Assembly (NCBI GenBank): GCA_937876275.1
Contig: CALFIA010000370.1
Coordinates: 1 to 23,909, forward strand
DNA length: 23,909 nt
Reading direction: 5' to 3'
DNA from: an uncultured Actinomycetes bacterium
GTDB taxonomy: Bacteria > Actinomycetota > Actinomycetes > S36-B12
Shown here: one piece after another, positions 7,486 through 13,967 of the stretch
Layout: every line of letters begins with the position of its first letter
Position numbering within the stretch: the stretch's first letter is position 1
Notes under the pieces: generated by a model
What the model saw: the letters and a program-made list of their open reading frames with translations, nothing else
The model's database searches: none
What the model was told of the DNA's origin: nothing
Translations under genes and position numbers: made by a program

Positions 7486-8621
7486 GCGCACCATTAGAAG
7501 GTGTGGTTGTCGTCTCGCTCGAGCAAGCCATCTCTGCGCCCTTTGCCACGCGACAGCTCGCTGACCTTGGTGCGACAGTTATCAAGGTGGAGCGACCTGA
7601 GGGCGACTTCGCTCGCGCTTATGACGGCAATGTGCAGGGAGAGTCGGCCTTTTTCGTCTGGGCAAATCGCGGCAAGCAGTCCGTCATGCTCGACATCAAG
7701 AATCCTGAAGATCTGACTACCTTCTGGGCGCTTGTCGCGGGTGCCGATGTCTTCATGCACAACATTGCCCCTGGTGCCGCGGGACGTCTGGGTGTCAACG
7801 CGCAGGCACTACACGAGCGTTTTCCCTCGTTGATCGCCTGCGAGATCTCCGGATACGGCTCGGGCGGACCGCGCAGTGACGACAAGGCGTACGACCTTGC
7901 AATTCAGGCGGAAGCCGGGGTCTTCAGCGTTACCGGCGATGCCGAGATGAGCAAGGTCGGGTTCTCCGCAGCCGACATTTCGGCTGCGATGTACGCGCTG
8001 TCGGGTGTTCTCGCTGCGCTCGTGCGACGCGACCGCACGGGCGAAGGTGCAGCGATCGAGGTGTCCATGCTCGATTCGCTTGCTGAATGGATGTCAGCGC
8101 CGCTCTACGCGGCAGCCCATGGCGGCGGTCAGGCGCCTCGCACAGGTCGTCGACATCACGCGATTGCCCCGTACGGAACCTTCGCACTTTCCGATGGGCA
8201 CGTCGTTCTGCTTGCTATTCAGAACGATCGTGAGTGGGCTGCTTTCGCCGAGGGAGTGCTGGGCGATTCGGCATACGTGACCGATGCGCGATTTACCACC
8301 AATGCCGTGCGCATAGCGAATGTCGAAGAACTCGAAGCGGTGATCTCGGCGCGGTTCGCCAGCGCTCCGGCGGATGAGATTCGCGCAGGGCTAGCCGCTG
8401 CGGGAATTGCGACGGCACACGTCAACGACTTGGCTCAGGTCTGGCAGCACGAGCAATTGCGTGCGCGCGATCGATTTGTTGACGTCGACCTGCCGAGCGG
8501 TCACATCGAGATGTTGAAGTCACCTTTCGACATCAGCGAGTGGATCCCTGGCCCACAGTCGGTCCCCGGACTAGACGAACACGATGCGGCGACAGTGCAG
8601 CACATCATCGAGAGCGACTAG
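7482..8621 (+). CDS. Class III CoA-transferase (CaiB/BaiF family)
   Basis: This enzyme moves CoA between two carboxylic acids through a covalent aspartyl intermediate. The 379-residue protein is of normal length, starts with the family-typical PLEGVVVVSLEQAISAPFAT, has the IKVERPEGDFAR segment that contacts CoA, and carries the presumed catalytic Asp138 in KAYDLAIQAEAG. The GTG start lies in a GTGA overlap with the amidotransferase-like gene, with GAGG at 7471-7474 as ribosome binding site, so it is the third gene of the GS-like operon. It presumably activates a pathway carboxylate using a circulating acyl-CoA as donor, in parallel or in series with the ATP-dependent ligase at 1526-3130. The substrate is not predictable. 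The stop codon shares a CTAG with the convergent acyl-CoA dehydrogenase. Confidence 0.88.
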   Translation: MSAPLEGVVVVSLEQAISAPFATRQLADLGATVIKVERPEGDFARAYDGNVQGESAFFVWANRGKQSVMLDIKNPEDLTTFWALVAGADVFMHNIAPGAAGRLGVNAQALHERFPSLIACEISGYGSGGPRSDDKAYDLAIQAEAGVFSVTGDAEMSKVGFSAADISAAMYALSGVLAALVRRDRTGEGAAIEVSMLDSLAEWMSAPLYAAAHGGGQAPRTGRRHHAIAPYGTFALSDGHVVLLAIQNDREWAAFAEGVLGDSAYVTDARFTTNAVRIANVEELEAVISARFASAPADEIRAGLAAAGIATAHVNDLAQVWQHEQLRARDRFVDVDLPSGHIEMLKSPFDISEWIPGPQSVPGLDEHDAATVQHIIESD

Positions 8622-9772
8622 TACGACTTCGGTAGCCCGAGCACGTGCTGGCCGACGTAGGCCAGCACGAGATTGTTGTTGATAGGCGCCACCTGGTAGA
8701 GCCGAGTCTCGCGGAACTTTCGCTCGATGTCGTACTCGACCGCGAAGCCGAAGCCGCCATGCGTATCAAGTGCCGCATTGGCCGCGGCCCACGAGGCTTC
8801 CGAGCAGAGGAGCTTGGCCATATTGGCCTCCGCTGCGCACTTCTCATTAGCGTCATACTTCGCCGCCGCGTCGAAGCGCACGAGATCGGCGGCTCGAAGT
8901 TGCGCGTAGGCCTTTGCCAGCGGGAATTGAACGCCCTGATTCGCACCAATCGGCTTGTCGAACACCACTCGCTCATTTGCGTAGGCCACGGCCTTCTCGA
9001 GAAGGAAGCGCCCGTCACCGATGCACTCCGAGGCGATGAGAATTCGCTCGGCATTCATGCCGTCGAGGATGTAGCGGAAGCCCTTGCCCTCTTCACCGAC
9101 GAGTGCATCGGCCGGGATGATCACGTCATCAAGGAACACCTCGGTGGTGTTGTGATTCATCATCGTCTTGATCGGCTTGATCGTGATGCCTTCAACCTCG
9201 CGCATGTTGATCAGGAAGGTCGAGAGGCCATCGGTGGGCTTCTCGCATTCGTCATACGGGGTCGTGCGCGCGAGCAGCAGCATCAGATCTGAGTAGAGCG
9301 CGCGGGAGGTCCAGATTTTCTGGCCGTTAATACGCCAGCCCTCGGGCACCCGCTCGGCCTTGGTACGAATGCGCGTGGTCTCGGAACCGGCACCTGGTTC
9401 GGTGACACCGAATGCCTGCAGCCGCAGGGTGCCGCTCGCAATCTGCGGCAGGTAGTGCTGCTTTTGCTCTGGGCTTCCGTGGCGCAAGATCGTGCCCATC
9501 ACGTACATCTGGGCATGGCAGGCCGCGGGGTTTCCGCCCGATGCGGAGATCTCCTCCATGATGATCGAGGCCTCGGTGAGGGTTGCTCCGCCGCCGCCGT
9601 ACTCCTCGGGGATGAGGGCCGCCAGGTATCCCGCCTGGGTCAGGGCATCGACGAACTCCTGCGGGTAGGTTTCAGGCTCTAGAGCACGCCAGTACTCGCC
9701 GGGGAAGGCCTCGCAGATCTCGCGCACGCCGGCGCGAAGGTCGTCATACTCGGGGATATCGGTGAGCTTCAC
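8618..9772 (-). CDS. Acyl-CoA dehydrogenase with relocated catalytic base
   Basis: This is a flavoenzyme that introduces an alpha,beta double bond into an acyl-CoA and passes electrons to ETF. The 384 aa show the FAD-binding AFGVTEPGAGSET (120-132) and NGQKIWTS (149-156), and DTHGGFGFAVEYDIER near the C-terminus. The Glu of the usual YEGT motif is absent: that site reads VAPINN at 361-366. A Glu is instead present in helix G (E242 in NAERILIA), the position used by isovaleryl-CoA and long-chain dehydrogenases, so activity is likely retained. The start is GTG at 9772 without a Shine-Dalgarno. TACAAA (minus strand, 9784-9779) lies 6 nt upstream, compatible with a leaderless transcript. It is divergent from gntR and convergent with the CoA-transferase. 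Confidence 0.9.
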   Translation of the reverse strand: MKLTDIPEYDDLRAGVREICEAFPGEYWRALEPETYPQEFVDALTQAGYLAALIPEEYGGGGATLTEASIIMEEISASGGNPAACHAQMYVMGTILRHGSPEQKQHYLPQIASGTLRLQAFGVTEPGAGSETTRIRTKAERVPEGWRINGQKIWTSRALYSDLMLLLARTTPYDECEKPTDGLSTFLINMREVEGITIKPIKTMMNHNTTEVFLDDVIIPADALVGEEGKGFRYILDGMNAERILIASECIGDGRFLLEKAVAYANERVVFDKPIGANQGVQFPLAKAYAQLRAADLVRFDAAAKYDANEKCAAEANMAKLLCSEASWAAANAALDTHGGFGFAVEYDIERKFRETRLYQVAPINNNLVLAYVGQHVLGLPKSY

Positions 9773-9815
9773 AGGCTATTTGTATCATTTATCAGAAATT
9801 GGGGCAGGAGGAATC
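9773..9815. promoter_or_regulatory. Divergent promoter and putative GntR operator between acyl-CoA dehydrogenase and gntR
   Basis: This 43-nt gap contains TATC-ATT-TATC at 9783-9793, the same spaced repeat as at 5406-5416. On the plus strand TATCAT (9783-9788) fits a -10 element for gntR. On the minus strand TACAAA (9784-9779) fits one for the dehydrogenase. The repeat overlaps both, which would allow simultaneous repression and autoregulation. AGGAGG at 9807-9812 is the ribosome binding site of gntR. Confidence 0.55.
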
Positions 9816-10502
9816 GTGGCAAAGGAAGCGGTCGACCGCGTGCCTCGGCGGCGCAACCTTGCTGACGATGTCGCTGACCACATTCGTGAGGCCATCCTTA
9901 CCGGCCGCATGCGGCCGGGCACCCGAGTTGATCAGGACGCCATTGCCGAGGAGCTCGGGGTTTCCAGTCTTCCGGTTCGCGAGGCGCTCATCGCCCTCGA
10001 CCAAGAGGGCTTGATCGCGACCATTCCACGACGAGGCTCTCGGGTTCAACAACTCTCGCCCGACGACATCATCGATCACTACGAACTCTTCGGGCAGGTG
10101 GCCGGTCTGGCTACTGCACGCGCCGTCACACGCATCGATGATGCAGGCATTGCCCGACTGGGCGAACTGCATGCACAGATGGAAGCGACACCCGACAAGG
10201 CAGAGCGCCAACGCCTGAACTTCGAGTTCCACCGCACCATCAACACCGCCGCGGGAAGCAAGCGCATCAACTCCATGCTGCGCTTGCTGTCCAAGTCGCT
10301 TCCCATGCCTTATGTCGACTTCCCGGACGAATGGCTGCACGACGCGAGTGAGCAGCACGACGAGATCATGGCAGCGTTCACCAAGCGCGACTCAGCAGCG
10401 GCGCAACGTGCCATGCAAAATCACATCAGCTCAAGTGGGCGCCACGCGATCGACGTGCTCGCTGCGATGGGCTTCTTCGAAGCCGTCGATATCGACGACT
10501 GA
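9816..10502 (+). CDS. GntR-family regulator with FCD ligand domain
   Basis: This is a 228-aa transcription factor of the FadR subfamily. The N-terminal winged helix (about residues 14-80) contains ADDVADHIREAILTGRMRPG, the recognition region IAEELGVSSLPVREALIALD, and the wing TIPRRGSRV. The all-helical C-terminal FCD domain keeps metal/ligand-site histidines H139 (NFEFHR), H181 (EQHDEI) and H203 (QNHISS). I chose the GTG at 9816 because GGAGG precedes it by 4 nt; the reading frame extends upstream to 9762 but that part lies in the promoter. It is divergent from the acyl-CoA dehydrogenase and is the only specific regulator in the catabolic island, so it most likely represses these genes and responds to a pathway acid or acyl-CoA (inference). 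Its TGA abuts the stop of the convergent transporter in TGATCA. Confidence 0.9.
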   Translation: MAKEAVDRVPRRRNLADDVADHIREAILTGRMRPGTRVDQDAIAEELGVSSLPVREALIALDQEGLIATIPRRGSRVQQLSPDDIIDHYELFGQVAGLATARAVTRIDDAGIARLGELHAQMEATPDKAERQRLNFEFHRTINTAAGSKRINSMLRLLSKSLPMPYVDFPDEWLHDASEQHDEIMAAFTKRDSAAAQRAMQNHISSSGRHAIDVLAAMGFFEAVDIDD

Positions 10503-11462
10503 TCAGCGCGAACGCTCAGCGAGGTATACGCCGCCGAGCACCAATGCGCCGCCAGCAATCTGGATTGGCGTCAGAACCTCGCCCAGGATCACCCACGCGA
10601 TGATCGCCGCGAGAATTGGCTCGGTCATTCCGACGGCCGACACCTGAGACGCGTTGATATTGCGGAGCGCTGACACTTCGAGCCAGAACGGAACCGCAGT
10701 ACCGACCACGATCATCCAGATCGCCAAGACCCACAGTGGCCAGCCGTTCGAAGCCATGCCTTCCTGCTTTGCCGGATGCAACAGCTCGGCCCACGGAAAG
10801 GTCCACCAGGGCTGCACGATGGCCCAGAACGCTGCAGCGATGGCAAAGCCCCACATGGTCACCGAGACCGAGTCGCGATTGAACGGGGGGCGCACAGCCT
10901 TGTCGCCTGCGAGGTAGTACACCGCGAGCGCGGCCGCGGCACCGAAACCGCAAGCGACACCGATCGGGTTCAGGCTGAACCCGCTCCACACCTCGGCGAC
11001 GAGAGCGAGACCGCCGAGCGCAAGAACCAGTCCAAGCCATACGCCCTTGCCAACATGACGATGCATGCCGAACTTCCAGTACATCGCGACCATGATCGGG
11101 GCCGTGAATTCGAGGAGTAGCGCGATGCTGATCGGCAGGCGTGAAATGCCCATGAAGTACAGAAGCTGAGTGAAGGTGACGCCGATCAGGCCGAAGGCAA
11201 TGAGCGCCGGCCACTCTGCCCGCCTGACCTTGAATGCGGAGGGGCGCGTGAGAGCCAAGATCACGCCAATGATGAGGAAGGCAGCAGTCACGCGAAGTTG
11301 AGCCAGCCGAGTGGCCTCGAATCCGCTTAAGAGCAACGACTTGGAGACAGTCGCATTCGTGGCGAAGCAGATGGCGGCGATGATGACAAGGGCGTAGCCG
11401 AGCCGGGGGTTCGGACGATGAGCGAGTGGTCCTCCGGGGAGAACCTCGGCGAGATCGCTCAC
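10503..11462 (-). CDS. EamA/DMT-family transporter
   Basis: This is an integral membrane protein of the drug/metabolite transporter superfamily. It has two EamA repeats and about ten hydrophobic helices in 319 aa. The first repeat begins GYALVIIAAICFATNATVSK, and the second ends with MTEPILAAIIAWVILGE followed by the family-typical GGALVLGGVYLAERSR tail. I place the start at the GTG at 11462 because it overlaps the glgM stop as GTGA. The longer ATG start at 11513 would add 17 residues without membrane character inside glgM. Such proteins usually export amino acids or other small metabolites; the substrate is unknown here. It is apparently co-transcribed with glgM rather than with the catabolic genes, with which it is convergent. 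Confidence 0.87.
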   Translation of the reverse strand: MSDLAEVLPGGPLAHRPNPRLGYALVIIAAICFATNATVSKSLLLSGFEATRLAQLRVTAAFLIIGVILALTRPSAFKVRRAEWPALIAFGLIGVTFTQLLYFMGISRLPISIALLLEFTAPIMVAMYWKFGMHRHVGKGVWLGLVLALGGLALVAEVWSGFSLNPIGVACGFGAAAALAVYYLAGDKAVRPPFNRDSVSVTMWGFAIAAAFWAIVQPWWTFPWAELLHPAKQEGMASNGWPLWVLAIWMIVVGTAVPFWLEVSALRNINASQVSAVGMTEPILAAIIAWVILGEVLTPIQIAGGALVLGGVYLAERSR

Positions 11463-12619
11463 GCTCCGGCAGCCCGGTAGACCTCCATGGTCTGCTCGGC
11501 GATTGCTGCCCAACCGAAGTCTGCGACGGCGCGTTCACGACCAGCCTTGCCCATGGCCTTGGCTCGCGACGGATCGGCGGCCATGGCGTTGACGGCGTCG
11601 GCGAACGCGTGCTCGAAACCAGTGAGCGAATCAGGAGTGAACTCCACGAGGGTTCCGGTGACGCCATCGACGACGACCTCGGGAATCCCGCCGACCGCAC
11701 TCGCGACCACGGCGGTCTCGCAGGCCATAGCTTCGAGGTTCACGATGCCCAGCGGCTCGTAGACCGACGGGCAGACGAAGGCGAGCGCGTGCGAGAACAG
11801 CTGGATCAACTGCGGGCGTGCGGCCTGCTCCTGGATCCAGATCACCGAATCGTCTCCGCGAAGCTCCCGCAGTGACGCGACGGCGTTCGCGACCTCGATA
11901 CCGATTTCCGGAGTGTCGGGGGAGGATGCGCAGAGCACCAGAACGACGTCGTCATCGAAGCGTCGAGCCGCATTGAGCAGGTGCATGATGCCCTTCTGCC
12001 TGGTGATGCGACCGACGAAGAGAACGTAAGGCCGCGATTGGTCAATCCCGTAGTACTCGAGAGCGGCAGTGTCGGAATCGTGGTGATAGACGTCAGTCGG
12101 AACACCGTTATGCACGACATACACGCGCGAAGGATCGACGCTCGGGTACGAAGTGAGCACATCGGCACGCATTCCGTGGCTCACCGCGATGATCGCCTGT
12201 GCGTCGTTGTACGCGGTGCGCTCGACCCACGAGGAGACTCGATATCCGCCACCGAGCTGCTCTTCCTTCCAGGGGCGCATCGGCTCGAGTGAATGGGCGG
12301 TGATGACATGGGGCACCCCGTGCATCAGGCCACCGACCTGGCCGGCGAAGTTCGCGTACCAGGTGTGCGAGTGCAGGATGTCGACTCCGGCAGTGGCCTG
12401 GACCATGTCGAGATCGACCCCCAGGACCTGGAGAGCCGGGTTAGCGCCCTCGAGGAAGCCAGGCACGGCATGGGCCATGGCGTCGGGGCGCGGCGCACCG
12501 AAGCAATGCACGTCGACCTCAGCGAGTTTCCTGAGCTGGGCCACGAGCTGATCCACGTGAACCCCGGCACCGCCATAGATTTCCGGTGGCCATTCGCGAG
12601 TGAGCATTCCGATGCGCAT
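11459..12619 (-). CDS. glgM: GT4 glycogen synthase / maltose-1-phosphate synthase (GlgM-like)
   Basis: This is a 386-aa GT-B fold, GT4 glycosyltransferase of the actinobacterial GlgA/GlgM type. It uses ADP-glucose to make maltose 1-phosphate for the GlgE route, or to extend alpha-glucan. It begins MRIGMLTREWPPEIYGGAGV with the donor-site Gly loop at 16-19. It has VGRITRQKG at 202-210 for nucleotide-sugar phosphate binding, and the EX7E motif E288-E296 in EPLGIVNLE. The order divergent to glgC matches the mycobacterial Rv1212c/Rv1213 pair. Bacterial GT5 GlgA enzymes are longer, near 480 aa, and differ at the N-terminus. The ATG lies 6 nt from a TAGGCT -10 element, suggesting a leaderless mRNA. 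Whether M1P synthesis or direct elongation dominates cannot be judged from sequence. Confidence 0.9.
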   Translation of the reverse strand: MRIGMLTREWPPEIYGGAGVHVDQLVAQLRKLAEVDVHCFGAPRPDAMAHAVPGFLEGANPALQVLGVDLDMVQATAGVDILHSHTWYANFAGQVGGLMHGVPHVITAHSLEPMRPWKEEQLGGGYRVSSWVERTAYNDAQAIIAVSHGMRADVLTSYPSVDPSRVYVVHNGVPTDVYHHDSDTAALEYYGIDQSRPYVLFVGRITRQKGIMHLLNAARRFDDDVVLVLCASSPDTPEIGIEVANAVASLRELRGDDSVIWIQEQAARPQLIQLFSHALAFVCPSVYEPLGIVNLEAMACETAVVASAVGGIPEVVVDGVTGTLVEFTPDSLTGFEHAFADAVNAMAADPSRAKAMGKAGRERAVADFGWAAIAEQTMEVYRAAGA

Positions 12620-12723
12620 GCGGTGAGCCTAACGCCGCCAACCACCTCACTTGGAACCCCAATGTTCTGAAAGTTCTCGTCGAGTTCTCCCCTTGGCCGC
12701 CTCGAGTCACTACTGTTTCAGGT
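12620..12723. promoter_or_regulatory. glgM/glgC divergent promoters, both leaderless-type
   Basis: This 104-nt gap has no Shine-Dalgarno for either gene. On the minus strand TAGGCT (12631-12626) lies 6 nt before the glgM ATG. On the plus strand TACTGT (12711-12716) lies 7 nt before the glgC GTG. Both fit the TAnnnT -10 consensus at the spacing expected if transcription starts at the first base of the start codon. No convincing -35 was found for either. Confidence 0.55.
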
Positions 12724-13947
12724 GTGACGAGGTCCCCTCATGTGCTCTGCATCGTCCTTGCGGGCGGTGAGGGTAAGCGGCTTATGCCGCTGACAGCTGA
12801 CCGAGCCAAGCCTGCTGTGCCGTTCGGTGGTTCGTATCGCCTGGTCGACTTCGTGCTCTCCAACTTGATCAATGCCGGCCTCCGTCGCGTGTGTGTACTG
12901 ACCCAGTACAAGTCGCACTCCCTGGACCGTCACGTCACCACGACATGGCGCATGCCCACGCTGCTCGGCGATTACGTCACGCCAGTGCCGGCTCAGCAGC
13001 GACTCGGCCCCCGTTGGTACACGGGCTCGGCCGATGCGATCTTCCAGAGCCTGAACTTGGTCTACGACGAGAACCCCGAGTACGTCGTGGTCTTCGGAGC
13101 CGACCACGTGTACCGCATGGACCCCATGCAGATGATCGAGGCGCATATCGACTCCGGTGCCGGTGTCACGGTGGCGGGAATTCGGGTCCCGAAGGCAGAG
13201 GCCCGTGATTTCGGAATCATCGAGACCACGCCTGACGGTCGCAAGATCGCCCAGTTCCTCGAGAAGCCCGCGAATCCTCCGACAATCCCAGGTGATGACG
13301 ACCATTGCTTCGCTTCGATGGGCAACTACGTCTTCACCACCGAGGTGCTGCTCGAGGCCCTGCGCACCGATGCTGCTGACGAGACCTCGATCCACGACAT
13401 GGGCACGAACATCATCCCGATGCTGACGGCTTCCGGCCAGGCATTCGTGTACGACTTCGATCAGAACATCGTTCCTGGTGCCACCGAGAGAGACACCGCT
13501 TACTGGCGCGACGTAGGCACGCTCGATAGCTATCACGACGCGCACATGGATCTCGTGTCAGTGCACCCGATCTTCAACCTCTACAACCGCCGCTGGCCGA
13601 TCCTGTCGAATCTTCCGTCGCTTCCGCCGGCCAAGTTCGTCGAGGGCGGCAATGCCCACGAATCGATGGTGGGCTCCGGCACGATCGTGTCCGGCGCGCA
13701 CGTTCGCACCTCCGTTCTCGCGTCCAGCGTCTATGTCGACTCGGGCGCTTACGTTGAGGGCAGCGTCGTGATGCCGGGCGTGCGCATCGGCCGAAATGCC
13801 GTAGTGCGTCATGCCATCTTGGACAAGAACGTCGTCATCCCCGATGGTGCCCAGATTGGCGTCGACCTCGAGCGCGATCGTGGCCTGTACACGGTCAGTG
13901 AGGGCGGGATCGTCGTGCTCGGCAAGGGCGTGACCGCGGCTCTGTAG
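12724..13947 (+). CDS. glgC: Glucose-1-phosphate adenylyltransferase (ADP-glucose pyrophosphorylase)
   Basis: This enzyme makes ADP-glucose from glucose 1-phosphate and ATP, the committed step for glycogen and alpha-glucan synthesis. The 407 residues show the nucleotide loop VLAGGEGKRLMPLT from residue 11, the Lys in RAKPAVPFGG, YTGSADA at 99-105, the metal/sugar Asp in FGADHVYRMD (D127), and FLEKP at 178-182. The C-terminal third (from about 290) is a left-handed beta-helix with hexad-like repeats (VYVDSGAYVEGSVVMPGVRIG) that carries allosteric contacts in this family. The start is a GTG without a Shine-Dalgarno, behind a TACTGT -10 element, so it is probably leaderless. It supplies the substrate of the divergent GlgM. 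A secreted protease gene follows after 20 nt. Confidence 0.97.
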   Translation: MTRSPHVLCIVLAGGEGKRLMPLTADRAKPAVPFGGSYRLVDFVLSNLINAGLRRVCVLTQYKSHSLDRHVTTTWRMPTLLGDYVTPVPAQQRLGPRWYTGSADAIFQSLNLVYDENPEYVVVFGADHVYRMDPMQMIEAHIDSGAGVTVAGIRVPKAEARDFGIIETTPDGRKIAQFLEKPANPPTIPGDDDHCFASMGNYVFTTEVLLEALRTDAADETSIHDMGTNIIPMLTASGQAFVYDFDQNIVPGATERDTAYWRDVGTLDSYHDAHMDLVSVHPIFNLYNRRWPILSNLPSLPPAKFVEGGNAHESMVGSGTIVSGAHVRTSVLASSVYVDSGAYVEGSVVMPGVRIGRNAVVRHAILDKNVVIPDGAQIGVDLERDRGLYTVSEGGIVVLGKGVTAAL

Positions 13948-13955
13948 GCCACGCG

Positions 13956-13961
13956 CATACT
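13956..13961 (+). promoter_or_regulatory. Possible -10 element of the protease gene
   Basis: CATACT lies exactly 6 nt before the GTG at 13968, the same geometry as at glgM. No Shine-Dalgarno is present in the 20-nt gap after glgC, so a separate leaderless promoter is plausible. The first base departs from TAnnnT. Confidence 0.35.
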
Positions 13962-13967
13962 TGACGA

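Noticed and set aside
6277..7494. 405-codon open frame on the minus strand
   Set aside because: It lies opposite the GS-like and amidotransferase genes, which have complete motif sets. It is a GC-driven shadow without recognisable domains.
10516..11700. 394-codon open frame on the minus strand
   Set aside because: It is offset from the EamA transporter and glgM frames, Arg/Ser/His-rich, with no membrane helices or motifs.
12718..13545. 275-codon open frame opposite glgC
   Set aside because: glgC is unambiguous on the plus strand. The reverse frame shows no domain.
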